From the NCBI GenBank assembly GCA_963793845.1, contig CAWCBG010000004.1, positions 124,001 to 188,000 of the forward strand: a DNA stretch of 64,000 bases. Direction: 5' to 3'. The notes below the pieces were generated by a model. It made no database searches, had not been told where the DNA came from, and saw only the letters and a program-made list of their open reading frames with translations. Shown here one piece after another: positions 45,525 through 56,157 of the stretch. A program made the translations under genes and the position numbers. Source of the stretch: CAWCBG01 sp963793845 (lineage in GTDB: Bacteria > Acidobacteriota > Terriglobia > Terriglobales > Acidobacteriaceae). Numbering within the stretch: the stretch's first letter is position 1; each line of letters opens with the position of its first letter.

Positions 45525-45700
45525 CGCTTCGAATCGACTGCGAATCGTCATGACCTGACCTGTGTCACCCGGTGCCGAGAAAATCTTCGCTCGATGACTG
45601 CCGTTCTCCCTGAGGTTCAGAGAAAGCCGGCCTCGCTTAAAGTTTGACCGCCTGTTTCCGAAGTTAACTCTGAAAGCTCTTGGGTTCTTGGGACGGCATC

Positions 45701-46189
45701 ATGCTCACGTCAGACGATCCAGCGAGGAAATTAATCGCGGCTAAAGGGTTGCACGCAGGAGCCCGGGGAACGGCGCTGCTGGCGGCAACGATTCTGATCG
45801 TAGGCACTCTGGCGACACAGGGCTTCACCCGCGACCACGCCCAGCAGGTTATTCCCGGCTCATGTCTAGTGAGCGGCTTCGCGCAGGACGCGACTTATGT
45901 AGGTTCCGACATGTGCAAAGGCTGCCACGAGGAGACCTATGAACGTGTCGTGGCTACTTCGCACTGGCGAGAAATGTTGTCCAGCAGAGCGAGCAGCACG
46001 GAAGCTGGATGCGAATCCTGCCACGGGCCGGGTTCGAGCCACGTGGAGGGAGGCGGCGACAAGCAGAAGATATTCACCTTCCGCCCCGGAAGCGCGGTGT
46101 TCTGCAATCCTTGCCGGAACTGCCACTCTGTGGGCGGCCCGCTTTCGTTTTCCTCACCGGTGCGAAGCCGGATCCCACGCCAACATTAG
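45701..46189 (+). CDS. truncated multihaem c-type cytochrome (DmsE-like start)
   Basis: About 162 residues from ATG 45701. A membrane or signal segment (ALLAATILIVGTLATQ) is followed by haem motifs CKGCH, CESCH and CRNCH. The order YVGSDMCKGCHEETYERVV, GCESCHGPGSSHVEGGG matches DmsE/OmcA-like decahaem cytochromes, which carry ten such motifs, but the frame ends after three. The remainder is missing rather than shifted: no further CxxCH occurs downstream. Probably a non-functional or assembly-broken gene. Confidence 0.65.
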   Translation: MLTSDDPARKLIAAKGLHAGARGTALLAATILIVGTLATQGFTRDHAQQVIPGSCLVSGFAQDATYVGSDMCKGCHEETYERVVATSHWREMLSSRASSTEAGCESCHGPGSSHVEGGGDKQKIFTFRPGSAVFCNPCRNCHSVGGPLSFSSPVRSRIPRQH

Positions 46190-46335
46190 GAAACCTGAAA
46201 AGCCACTCCTTTCGTTTCGCCCCGGTAAGCATCGGGGCGGGTGATGTTCCCAATCGTTCAGACCTGCTGCTACAATATCGCTTAAGATTTCAAGCATGGG
46301 ACCGCTGATTTTGTGGACCGATCGATCAGCCCCTC

Positions 46336-46357
46336 AGCGTGCGGAGAACCGCACGCT
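46336..46357. repeat. 9-bp hairpin
   Basis: AGCGTGCGG (46336-46344) and CCGCACGCT (46349-46357) with an AGAA loop, between the cytochrome and the methyltransferase gene. Confidence 0.6.
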
Positions 46358-46427
46358 TAAGTTTCCGGAGCGCATAGACTTTTCGCGCCCGGGTTTCGTT
46401 CATAGCGCTTGGCAAACCTAGCCTGCA

Positions 46428-47432
46428 ATGAATTACCTCTTCGACGACCAACTCCACCTATTTCGACGCCCGCATCAGAGCGAGCTTTCTTATTTCGGCG
46501 GAATAGAGTCTGAAGCTCGTCTTCTCAAGATTGTTTCCGACGCTACCGATCGCAGCACCTTTTCCATGGAACTGGCTGGGGCTATTACCGACTGGTTCAG
46601 CGAATATCACCTCAGCAGGTCTCGACATTGCATCTTGCGCCCGCTAGGCATCAAGGCGGGGGACAAGGTCCTTGAGCTGGGGTGCGGTTGCGGCGCACTG
46701 ACGCGCTTTTTGGGCGAGGTGGGCGCCGACGTGGTCGCGGTCGAGAGCAGCCTGGGTCGGGCGCGCGTCGCCGCGGAGCGGTGCCGGGAGCTCGACAACG
46801 TGCGCGTGGTGGCCGACGATCTTCTCGACTTCGAAACAGAAGAAACATTTGACTTCATCCTCCTCATCGGGACTCTAGAATACGCATCCGTACTTTCCTC
46901 CCGGGAAGACCCTTTTGTAAGCTGCCTGCGAAATACCATTCATCTGCTCGCACCGCGAGGAACCGTCGTTGTCGCGGCTGATAACCAGTTTGGCTTGAAA
47001 TATTTCAACGGTTGTGGCGAAGATCACGTCGGAGTCCCTTTCTTCGGCATACAGAATCTTTATGGCGACCGAATGCCGCGATCCTTTGGCCGGCAGGACT
47101 TGATCCAATTGCTGACTACCGCTGGTCTACCAGAGCAGTACTTTTACTATCCTTTTCCGGACTACAGACTACCGTCAGTAATTCTCTCGGATCTCGCTCT
47201 GGTGAAGAGCGATTTCGATCCAGTCGATTTATTGGCCCGATCCCATTCGCGGGACTATTCTGGTTCCATTTATCGAAGCTTCGACGAAACACTTGCTTTT
47301 CCCGCGCTGCATAGCAACCAACTGATCGCAGACCTCAGTAACTCTTACCTGGTACTGGCGACGAAGGAATTCAAGCCGGTTGGAAATACCTGCGGATCTT
47401 GCCTCTACTTACTCGGTTCAGCGAAAACCTGA
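46428..47432 (+). CDS. class I SAM-dependent methyltransferase part of a large glycan enzyme
   Basis: 334 residues as read. The Rossmann core has LELGCGCGALTRFL (SAM motif I), VRVVADDLLDF and FDFILLIGTLEY. The C-terminus as read (NTCGSCLYLLGSAKT) is a frame-shifted tail: removing or adding one base near 47375-47384 joins the natural frame to the next part (IPADLASTYSVQRKPEFAVQ). It is therefore probably the first domain of one gene running to 51094. Known counterparts add methyl caps to the ends of O-antigen chains. Confidence 0.8.
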   Translation: MNYLFDDQLHLFRRPHQSELSYFGGIESEARLLKIVSDATDRSTFSMELAGAITDWFSEYHLSRSRHCILRPLGIKAGDKVLELGCGCGALTRFLGEVGADVVAVESSLGRARVAAERCRELDNVRVVADDLLDFETEETFDFILLIGTLEYASVLSSREDPFVSCLRNTIHLLAPRGTVVVAADNQFGLKYFNGCGEDHVGVPFFGIQNLYGDRMPRSFGRQDLIQLLTTAGLPEQYFYYPFPDYRLPSVILSDLALVKSDFDPVDLLARSHSRDYSGSIYRSFDETLAFPALHSNQLIADLSNSYLVLATKEFKPVGNTCGSCLYLLGSAKT

Positions 47433-49362
47433 ATTCGCCGTGCAGACCCGGTTTATTCGCACTGAGTCCGAGATTCGGGTTGTAAAAGAGCACCTTGTAT
47501 CGGTTGAAGGGCGCCCCGGCGCCGTTGAAGTGGGCGGCACAAAGATCACGAACCGCCTTGTCGAGTCAGAGTATCTGCCGGGGCGGCAGGTGTTATGGGA
47601 TCTGCTTAAAGCACGGGCGAGTAAAGGGGGGGTGGACTCTATCGCTCAGGCGCTTCTCCCCTGGGCAGATTATCTCCTGCGCCAAGCTCGAATCCCCGCA
47701 ACACAACTGGGAGGAGCTCGGCCACAGCTTGCAGCCTACGTGCTTCCGGGAGAATTCCTGGACTGCACGCCGTTCAACTTGCTCGACGTCGGCGACAAGC
47801 TGCTTCCCATCGATCTGGAGTGGCAGAGCGATGGTGATCTCGAGTTGGGTTGGGTGCTTACTCGGGGCGTGACGTATTCGATGCGTTCTGGAGGACCGTC
47901 GCCCAACCATGTCCGCTCAATCACGGAGGTGATTGAGGCAATCTGTGACAGAGTTGGCATCTCCATTTCGGAAGCGGAGGTGGAAGGCTGGCTGGAAAAG
48001 GAGTCTGCCTTTCAATCCTCGATCACGGGCAATCCATATATACCGATGACGGCCGAGGTAACATTCAGCGGCCTTCAGTCTTTCATGAGTGCGATCGCCG
48101 TCGCCCACGACACTTTAGCGGCGCGAGAGGGTCAGATCGCCTCTTTGTATGCTGCGGCTGATCAGAGATCACAGGAAGTAGCCAGTCTGGCTACCGAACG
48201 GGACAGGTTAGTTCGAGCAGAGGCTGATCTTCGCATCGAAAGAGACGTGGCCCTCGCTGCGAAGGAAGACATCGCAACCACTCTTACCAGCAGGATCGAG
48301 AAGATTCTGGATGAGAAGGCAGCCCTTCAGACCCTTATCGAGAAGATTCTGGATGAGAAAGCGGCCCTTCAGGGCGAGGCGTCAAAGCTTCAAGCTCTTT
48401 ACGATCAAGCCTTGGCGAGCGGTGCGGAGTTGGAGGCGCGCATCCATGCCGGGACATTGGAGCGGGATACACTACAAGGCCAGCTTAACAATAGCCTCGC
48501 GACGCTCAACAGTATCCTTGGCTCGCGCGGGTGGCGGGCCTTGTCTTTCTATTACAAGTGTCGAGATGCCGGTCTGCGCCCGTTTCGATTGCTTCGCGAC
48601 GAATATCTGATCAGAAGATCTGGCTTGTTTGATCAGGCTTGGTATTTACGTCAATATCCAGATGTGAAGACGGCCGGTGTCGCACCGCTCAGACACTATC
48701 TTCGGCACGGCGCTGCGGAAGGAAGAGATCCGAATCCCTATTTCGACAGCGACTGGTATCTGACGAAGAACCCTGACGTAGCGGCAGCTGGGGTCAATCC
48801 ATTGAGACACTATGCGAGCCGAGGAAGTGTTGAAGGAAGGGACCCCAGTCCCCGATTCAGTTCCAAACGATACCTTGCCCTCCATCCCGATATTGCAGCG
48901 GCGAAGCTCAACCCGCTGCAGCATTTTCTCCGGTCTTCACAATCGGGCGAAGCATCGCAACTCATAAATGATGCCTATGCCGGCGATTATCTTGAAGCGT
49001 CCATGGGTGTCCCGGAGTTTGACGATTCAGCTCCAACAACTGGTTCCGGCACGGCGAGAGGAATCCTGACCTCCCTTGAGGACCACCCGTCAGTTGACCA
49101 TGAAGGGCTGTCTCCGAAGGACGACGACGACAGCTACGAGTCGATGGCAGCTCGTTTGCAATCGTTGCATCGAGAACGAATATCTGAACTTTCTCTTCCC
49201 CAACCGGAAGCCGTCTCCGTCAGCGACGATGACTGCGCTCTTTCCGCCGCGGCGTTGACTTTTCCGTTTTCCGAGGCGCCGCTTGTTTCCATCGTGATTC
49301 CCGTCTACAACGAGTTGCGATACACATTGGAATGTCTTGACGTCTATATGTCGCTCCTCTAA
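47380..49362 (+). CDS. middle part of the large glycan enzyme: coiled coil, three repeats, start of GT2
   Basis: 660 residues. After about 210 residues of unassigned fold comes a long coiled coil (about 240-380), including a perfect 14-residue duplication (IEKILDEKAALQ, twice). Then come three repeats of about 41 residues, each with a WYLRQYPDV-like start (LFDQAWYLRQYPDV, FDSDWYLTKNPDV, SSKRYLALHPDI). The end is the start of a GT2 domain (VSIVIPVYNELRYTLECL). It breaks at about 49335-49345 by a one-base shift. The repeats are of the type found between glycosyltransferase modules. Confidence 0.75.
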   Translation: MEIPADLASTYSVQRKPEFAVQTRFIRTESEIRVVKEHLVSVEGRPGAVEVGGTKITNRLVESEYLPGRQVLWDLLKARASKGGVDSIAQALLPWADYLLRQARIPATQLGGARPQLAAYVLPGEFLDCTPFNLLDVGDKLLPIDLEWQSDGDLELGWVLTRGVTYSMRSGGPSPNHVRSITEVIEAICDRVGISISEAEVEGWLEKESAFQSSITGNPYIPMTAEVTFSGLQSFMSAIAVAHDTLAAREGQIASLYAAADQRSQEVASLATERDRLVRAEADLRIERDVALAAKEDIATTLTSRIEKILDEKAALQTLIEKILDEKAALQGEASKLQALYDQALASGAELEARIHAGTLERDTLQGQLNNSLATLNSILGSRGWRALSFYYKCRDAGLRPFRLLRDEYLIRRSGLFDQAWYLRQYPDVKTAGVAPLRHYLRHGAAEGRDPNPYFDSDWYLTKNPDVAAAGVNPLRHYASRGSVEGRDPSPRFSSKRYLALHPDIAAAKLNPLQHFLRSSQSGEASQLINDAYAGDYLEASMGVPEFDDSAPTTGSGTARGILTSLEDHPSVDHEGLSPKDDDDSYESMAARLQSLHRERISELSLPQPEAVSVSDDDCALSAAALTFPFSEAPLVSIVIPVYNELRYTLECLDVYMSLL

Positions 49363-51094
49363 CGGAATCGACTATGAGGTCATGGTAGTTGACGACGGCT
49401 CTTCCGATCAGACCACCACCATCTTGCCGCGGGTGGCGAACTTACGCTACCTCAAGAATGACCACAATCTCGGTTTTATTCGGAGCTCCAATCGTGGCGC
49501 GGAAAATGCGAGAGGCGAGTATGTCTTATTCTTCAACAACGATGCGCAGGCCACGCCGGGTTGGCTTAGGCCCCTGATCGACACATTTGAGCGCCATGAC
49601 AAGGTGGGTGCGGTTGGACCCAAGGTGATCTATCCGAATGGAAGGTTGCAGGAGGCGGGCGCTCTAGTCAACCGCGATGGCACCTCCACCATGATAGGGC
49701 TGTTTGATGACCCATCGCTACCACGCTATAACCGCAACCGCGAGGTTGCCTACTGTTCTGGGGTGTGTTTGCTTGTTGAAAGGAAGACTTTCCTCGATCT
49801 TGGCGGTTTTGATGAATGCCTGGCTCCCGCCTACTGTGAGGACTGCGACCTTGCCTTTCGCATTCGGTCGATAGGGCTACGGGTCATCTATACTCCTGAC
49901 TCAGTGATTTTGCATCATCTGAGTGTTACCTCCAGTGGCTCATTCAAGAAAACAGCTATCGTCCGTAATCAACAGAAGCTTGCAGAGAAATGGCAACGCG
50001 AGATTGATGAACTTAATGAGGTCAAGCTGATTGCCTTCTACTTGCCCCAGTTTCACCCGATTCCCGAGAATGATCGTTGGTGGGGCAAGGGCTTTACCGA
50101 ATGGACAAATGTCGCCAAGGCCAGACCTAACTATATTGGCCACTACCAGCCTCATCTGCCCTCTGATCTGGGTTTTTACGATCTTCGGCTTGATGAAGTC
50201 CGCAAGCATCAGAGCGCGCTCGCAGAGCGTTATGGCATCTACGGATTTTGCTATTACTACTTCTGGTTTGGTGGCAAACGTTTGTTGGAGAAGCCGCTTG
50301 AAAAGATGCTGGAGTCAGGTGAACCGAACTTACCATTTTGCCTGGCGTGGGCCAATGAGAATTGGACCCGTCGATGGGACGGTCGCGAACTGGACATTCT
50401 CATCGGGCAACAGCACTCCGATGAGGACGACCGCGCCGTCATGTGCGACGTCATTCGATATTTCAGGCATTCGAACTACATCAGAGTTAATGGTAAGCCG
50501 TTATTTATCGTCTATCGTATTAATCTGTTTCCCGCAATTCGACGCACAACCGACATCTGGCGTGAGCTATGCCTGAAAGAGGGCATTGGCGACATCTATC
50601 TTGTCATGACTGAATCCTTTGAGCATGTTCAGACGAGCGTCAACCCGGCGTCCTTGGGCTTTGATGCCTCCGTTGAATTCCCTCCTCATGGAATGTCAGC
50701 TCCAATGCCGCCTCCGGGCAAGGTCGTCAATCCCATGTTCAACGGCGTTATTCATGACTATCGGAAGATGGTGGCCAATTATTTCCAGCTCCCGGCGCCC
50801 GCTCATGTACGCTTCAGGTCTGTAATGCCCTCATGGGACAACACGGCTCGTCGACAAGACGAACCGGTCTTATTTGAGCACGCCTCGCCCGGGGCTTATC
50901 AGGCATGGTTGGAGGCAACTATAACAAGTACAGGCCAGACCAACTGGGGCGATGAGCGACTGGTGTTCATAAATGCATGGAACGAGTGGGCGGAAGGAAA
51001 TCATCTGGAGCCGGATAAGCGAAATGGACACGCATTTCTAGAGGCGACACTCAGGGCTAAACAGGCGTGGCTGAGGCGTGAACGCCAGATATGA
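49337..51094 (+). CDS. glycosyltransferase family 2 plus WbsX-like (GH99-type) domain
   Basis: 585 residues. GT2 domain: YEVMVVDDGSSDQTT (metal-binding DxD region FNNDAQATPGW), GAVGPKVIYPNGRLQEAG, LGGFDECLAPAYCEDCDLAFR. It is a rhamnosyltransferase-like fold. From about residue 225 a WbsX-like domain (PF14307-like) begins at KLIAFYLPQFHPIPENDRWWG and ends FINAWNEWAEGNHLEPD, the family signature. These bimodular enzymes build surface polysaccharide. The start is mid-domain because of the break at 49340; the full gene would be 46428-51094 (about 1,550 residues). Confidence 0.85.
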   Translation: MTSICRSSNGIDYEVMVVDDGSSDQTTTILPRVANLRYLKNDHNLGFIRSSNRGAENARGEYVLFFNNDAQATPGWLRPLIDTFERHDKVGAVGPKVIYPNGRLQEAGALVNRDGTSTMIGLFDDPSLPRYNRNREVAYCSGVCLLVERKTFLDLGGFDECLAPAYCEDCDLAFRIRSIGLRVIYTPDSVILHHLSVTSSGSFKKTAIVRNQQKLAEKWQREIDELNEVKLIAFYLPQFHPIPENDRWWGKGFTEWTNVAKARPNYIGHYQPHLPSDLGFYDLRLDEVRKHQSALAERYGIYGFCYYYFWFGGKRLLEKPLEKMLESGEPNLPFCLAWANENWTRRWDGRELDILIGQQHSDEDDRAVMCDVIRYFRHSNYIRVNGKPLFIVYRINLFPAIRRTTDIWRELCLKEGIGDIYLVMTESFEHVQTSVNPASLGFDASVEFPPHGMSAPMPPPGKVVNPMFNGVIHDYRKMVANYFQLPAPAHVRFRSVMPSWDNTARRQDEPVLFEHASPGAYQAWLEATITSTGQTNWGDERLVFINAWNEWAEGNHLEPDKRNGHAFLEATLRAKQAWLRRERQI

Positions 51095-51148
51095 GCCTCC
51101 CCGGGCGGGCCCCACAACTTCTTGATGAGATTCTAGCTTAGAGGAAAG

Positions 51149-52291
51149 ATGAGCCAATCGCCACACATCACTCTGGTCGGCCACCCTTTCGCCCCCATAG
51201 GCATGGGAGAGTTGTTACGTGCTACCTATCGCTCTCTGGTAGCCGCTGGTGCCGAAGTCTCCGTTCGGGACGTCTATGGCGGCAACGTATTCGATTCCAC
51301 AATCAGGGCGGAGCTCGACGGCCGTCTAGTGCGGGAGTTTAGCGAGGTTAACATTTTCTGCCTCAATGGCGATGAGATTCAACCTTCGTTAAATCATCTC
51401 CAGACCGATCTCCCGAAGGGTGGCTGCAACATAGTCTATCCAATGTGGGAATTGAGCCGCTATCCGAAGATATGGGCAGAGCAGCTTGAGAGATTTGATG
51501 AGATATGGGCAGCTTCAGCCTTCATAAGGGCTGCCTTCGTTGACGCAGTAGACAAGCCCGTAATCCATTTGTCGCTTCCCGGAGAGCTTCGAGTGGGTAG
51601 GCTATATGGCCGAAGACACTTTCGCATTCCCGAGAGTTCGTTTGTATTTCTGTTTGCCTTCGACTTCACTTCATATATTGAACGAAAAAATCCTCTGGCG
51701 ACCTTGCGGGCCTTCCAGGACCTGTGCGCGGCCCACCCTGGCGAGGACATCTGTCTGGTCATCAAAACCAAGGGCGCGGCAGCTGCTTCATCGGCTTATA
51801 AAGAGTTTTGCGAGTCTTTTAGAGGGTTGGATCGGGTCCGGGTCATCGATGCGTTGCTGAGTGAAAATGAAATCAAGAGCCTTATCTGGTGTAGCGATTG
51901 CTTTGTCTCTCTCCATAGGTCGGAGGGCTTTGGCTTTGGCTTAAGCTCGGCGATGTTTGTCGAAAAACCCGTCGTGGCCACAAGATATTCGGGCAACTTA
52001 GACTACATGAACGATTCCAACTCTTGCCTCGTGGACTACTCGCTTATCCCCGTACCGAGCGGCGCCTATCCGTTCTGGGAAGGGCAAATCTGGGCCGATC
52101 CCTCGGTGGAGCATGCAAGGACACAGATGGAACAGTTGCTCCTTAACCCAGATTGGGCCAGACAGATCGGCGCGGCCGCCAGCCGACACATTCGAACTCA
52201 CTTCAGCTATCGCGCGTGTGGTCTGCGGTATATGAATAGAGTGATTCAGACCGATCCGATCTCCCTCCAGGATAACTGTCGCCGCAGCTGA
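51149..52291 (+). CDS. glycosyltransferase family 1/4 (GT-B fold)
   Basis: 380 residues. The N-terminal part (ITLVGHPFAPIGMGELLRATYRS) is typical of GT-B enzymes of the O-antigen type. The C-terminal nucleotide-sugar domain has VIDALLSENEIKSLIWCSDCFVSLHRSEGFGFGLSSAMFVEKPVVATRYSGNLDYM, with the EX7E-like Glu in SEGFGFG. It probably transfers a sugar from a nucleotide donor to a growing chain. It lies 54 bases behind the large enzyme on the same strand. Confidence 0.88.
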   Translation: MSQSPHITLVGHPFAPIGMGELLRATYRSLVAAGAEVSVRDVYGGNVFDSTIRAELDGRLVREFSEVNIFCLNGDEIQPSLNHLQTDLPKGGCNIVYPMWELSRYPKIWAEQLERFDEIWAASAFIRAAFVDAVDKPVIHLSLPGELRVGRLYGRRHFRIPESSFVFLFAFDFTSYIERKNPLATLRAFQDLCAAHPGEDICLVIKTKGAAAASSAYKEFCESFRGLDRVRVIDALLSENEIKSLIWCSDCFVSLHRSEGFGFGLSSAMFVEKPVVATRYSGNLDYMNDSNSCLVDYSLIPVPSGAYPFWEGQIWADPSVEHARTQMEQLLLNPDWARQIGAAASRHIRTHFSYRACGLRYMNRVIQTDPISLQDNCRRS

Positions 52292-52299
52292 ACCGTCTA

Positions 52300-54373
52300 C
52301 CACGCCATCTCTCGCTGACGATTCTAATCGTGCGGGCTCAAGTCGAAATCCGACAAGCCCAATGCCGAGCCCTGTCAGCCGTCCCAACCTTCTGCGCGAC
52401 TGACCGCCTGCCCGACTGAAATTCGAGTCAGGGTCTGAACCGCTCGACATAACCAGAGCCTTGTACTCGGCATCGCCAGCCTCATTGATATTCCAACCCG
52501 CAGGCAATCGGCCACTTCGCAAATACCGCACTGCCTGGGTTCTCTCAGGATCGGAATCAAAAGCATGAGCCGACACAGCAACAGTATCGGCTTGTTGCTG
52601 GCGTCAGAAATGTCGGCAAGTAATTGAGCCGCCGGAACGTCGCTCCAGACACCCCACGGCTCTGGAGAGAACCATCCGAAGCCCAGCGCTTGCGCACCTA
52701 TTCCGTTTGTACTCGTAGAGAGTTCTTTACCAATGGGCGTCAATGGAACCGCTGGAGTGGGAAGGTCCGCTCGTTGCCGGAGTTCCTGGGAGCAGACTAC
52801 TAACACACCAAGTTGACGACAGATATCTCGCCAGTCCGCCACTAGTAACGTTGTCGCGACGCTGTGCTCCGGCAAAAAGACCAATAGCTCCTTGGGTCGC
52901 ACCTCGATAGGCGCTTCCGGCGAGCTGCAATCGGCGCCTTCGTATACCTGCTGACATACATGGTGTTCACTGGAAGTTCGACTTCGGACGCAAGTAGAAA
53001 CAGTTGTGCGAAAACAGCAGAAGACTCGTCAGCTCCACATAGGAACTGTCGGCAAGACGGTCAGCTTAGTGTGGCGAGCGAACAGTGGCCGGAGTTCCGT
53101 GGATATTGAGCTCCCAACGGTCGTGGCTGTGGAACCTATGGCGGACACCTCGACGCAGGAAACTGGTTTCCGCAAACTGGACCAAGGCAAGTGCTAGCAG
53201 AATAATGCCTGCCACCCGACCGGTAAATGTTCTGCAGAAAATCGCAATGCCTGCAATGATCAAGAAGTATGCGACTGGCCAAAAAAATCGTCCAGAGGTC
53301 CGAAACTGAAGCAACCAGCCAGGAGCCTGTAACTTAACAAGCAAATAGTGCCCCGCATAAATCGTGGTCGAGAGGGCAAGCAGCTGTCGTCGCCACGCAC
53401 ACCATAACGACGCCACATGCCTTTTAAAAAGCGAATCTTACCAGAAGGCCGAAGAAAGAAATCCGCCACCAGCAAGAGCAGTATTACCGCCAACCCAAGA
53501 TATTGATACCCCTCGTACTGTCCACCAGTAGCGTCGAGAGGCGACGTGATACCACGAAAGATGGATGACATGCATCGGATAGAAAGGCGATAACAGATTC
53601 ATCGAGAAATAACCGAACCCCGGCATTGGCAGAGCCTCGCCATAGCCAAGCACGAGAGCGATGCACCCCGTAACTCCGACCTCCGCAGCAATACAGATGG
53701 CCTACTGGAATCCAAGCCTTCTCCCTCCTGATCAATAATGTAAGAGGCGCCGCACACAGGACCGCGATCACCATATACATAATGTAAGGGTTCACCAGAA
53801 GTGCTGAAAGCATCACTATGCCGGCCCGAGATAATGGTCGCGACCTGCGGCTTCCGGACAATGTAAAAGTACAATCCGATGGCAAGCAGAATCAGGAAAT
53901 GGCTACAGAGAGCTGAATGGCCCGCCCGGGCAATGAACGTGGGCACACTGACCCCAAAAATTGCCGCTGCTATGCTGGGGAGTAAACGGCGTTCGCCTGT
54001 GCTTCGAAGTGCGAAGACGACGGCCAGCGGCTGCACAATCCAGCACAGAGCTAACCACAAGAAAATGGAATGGAATCCAGGCGGTAAAAAAGCCCGGAAT
54101 ATCTTCATAGGAACCGCAATCAAGGGAATGCTGTCTGTGAAGGCAATATTGGTGCCATCCGGCGCCACAAGCGGCTTCGCGACCAATAGGGGCCATCGCC
54201 AGGAATCTCCGACATAATACCGCTGGCCAATAATATGTACTGCGATATCTCCCCTGACTGGATATATAAGAGTATCAGTGCGCGAAGATCCTGTGGATGG
54301 GAAATACATACAGCATAACGCCTAAACCGAGCAATAAAGCCAGCGAATAAGCTACCGCTGATGAGCGATCCAT
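52300..54373 (-). pseudogene. decayed DUF6311-like polytopic membrane protein
   Basis: Fragments of one membrane protein lie in changing frames along the minus strand, in order from 54373: MDRSSAVAYSLALLLGLGV; YYVGDSWRWPLLVAKP and IFLWLALCWIVQPLAVVFAL; LSALLVNPYIMYMVIAVLC; GYGEALPMPGFGYFSMNLLSP; GGQYEGYQYLGLAVILLLLVA; YLLVKLQAPGWLLQFR. They end in a soluble domain (GFGWFSPEPWGVWSD). The order and spacing fit a DUF6311-type protein of about 690 residues. At least six frame changes are needed, so it is dead or heavily mis-sequenced. It is convergent with the glycosyltransferase before it. Confidence 0.65.
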
Positions 54374-54590
54374 TGCCCACAATCGTTGGGTATTGGCGAG
54401 AGGTCGCGCTGTGTTTCTCCATGTGGACACTATTAGCTCTCCCCTAAGAAAACAGTCCCGCGTTAGAGTCGTAGAACGTCGTTCCACTAGGTCCGGCAAC
54501 TCTCCCGCCATACTACAGTTACCAGCGGCCTCGGCATGGTCGAAGACCCAGCCAAGCCGTAACTGTCGGAGGGTCTCAAACTCGCCTCCT

Positions 54591-56157
54591 CTACTTCGCT
54601 TCAGGCGGACAACGTGACACTAGGTACGGCGGCGCATCAAGCACTACCGCACTGCACTTTTGCTCCCACGCCGTAAAGCCGGGCGTCGTCCCCCATGCCA
54701 CCCATATCTTGTTCCGCGCCAGGATCAGATCCCGGCCGCTGGGGTCAGGCCCCACGTGATCGCTCTGGACAAAATTATCTACAGTGGGCAGCGCATATTC
54801 GATATCACCCGCTGTGGCCCACCAGCCCATCACAAACGGTTCGTCCTGCCGCAGTCCGTTCAGCACCGCAGCAGTCTTAAGAAGGTTAACCACCCTGGGG
54901 GTATAGGAGTATTTGTAGGTAAGAACAAACTTGACCGGATCCATCAGGCGGGCCGTCCCCACCCAAAACACACAGGCAAGCAGCACTATCAACGATCCAA
55001 GAACGATTCTGGATAGTCTGATGAATACCATGCAGGACACGCCGGTGAAATAAAGAAACAGTCCGATCAGAGCATAACGCGGCCAGCCGTTCGATGAAAT
55101 GAGCCACCACGTCAGATCAACCAGGGCGGCGCCGAGTGTCCATAGCACGAGGAGTCTAAGGCCTCGCTCCTCGCAATAACGGCCAGTCAAGCCCATAACT
55201 ACGACCGCTGTCGCCAGGATGACGATCGGCGAATAACCGAAGTGCCCGCGCAGCACGGCAGAATTAACAGCGTATTTATGAAGAGCCGCGCCCACGAAAG
55301 TGGCGATCTTCCCGGAGCCGACTGTTCCGGAATAGGTTGAGAATACAAGAAAGAAACTATGCGCGTTCTGCACGTAAGCGGTTGGCCCCAGAACGCTCAG
55401 CTTCCAGATCTCAAAGGCCGCGAATGGAGCGGCAAAGGCTATGCCTGCGACGAGGCAATCGACAACACGCCGACCACGATCATGCCTCGCGACTATGACT
55501 CTGATAGGCTAACCACATAACAATGGGAACAAAGGCCAATAGAGCAAGGAGCTTTGTAAGCACGGCGAAACCATATAACAGCCCCGACGCAACTATCATA
55601 GAGCGTTTATCGGGGTTGGCTGCTAGGACGACAGCGCCGAGCACGCACAGCAGGGCGGCGGGTATCTCTCCGATGAGACTATACCAGTGCTCAAAGTGAA
55701 GACCCGCTGTCACGCTGTAAAGCAAGAAAATCCACAGGCAGATAAATGCCGCAACCCTGCTGGGACTGGCAAGCCGGCGCAAGCTAACGGCAATTAGCAC
55801 GATCAATACCAGACTCATGGTAGCTGTTACGAATCCGGGCGCCCATGGAACATTGCCGGCGATGTAAATCACCGCTGCCGCGGGCAGGTTGAGAGTCGGG
55901 CCCGTCGTAATCTGAGGATCGAAATATACTCCTCCCGGAAGGCCATCAAAACGGATGGAGTTTAAGTATCCTTTACCAAGGGCAAAATTTTTGGCAACAA
56001 CGGCGTTGGTGGAGTCGTCGGCGCAGCACAGACCATTAGAGAAAACATGTCCGTAAACGATCACGAACAATCCAACGAACGAAAGGACAGCTAACAACTG
56101 TACCGCTCTCTGAAAGGCCTTGTTGTACCGGTCGATTACGCGGGAAGGCGTTTGCAT
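54591..56157 (-). CDS. ArnT/PMT-like membrane glycosyltransferase (one frameshift)
   Basis: Reading from ATG 56157: helices in LLAVLSFVGLFVIVYGHVF, then CADDSTNAVVAKNFALGKGYLNSI with the periplasmic Asp pair that is catalytic in GT39/ArnT enzymes, and about 10 more helices. The first frame stops at 55480; one base away it continues REARHDRGRRVVDCLVAG and on through FLVFSTYSGTVGSG to the stop at 54591. The joined protein is about 520 residues with a C-terminal soluble part. It uses lipid-linked sugars. It is transcribed toward the decayed gene. Confidence 0.7.
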
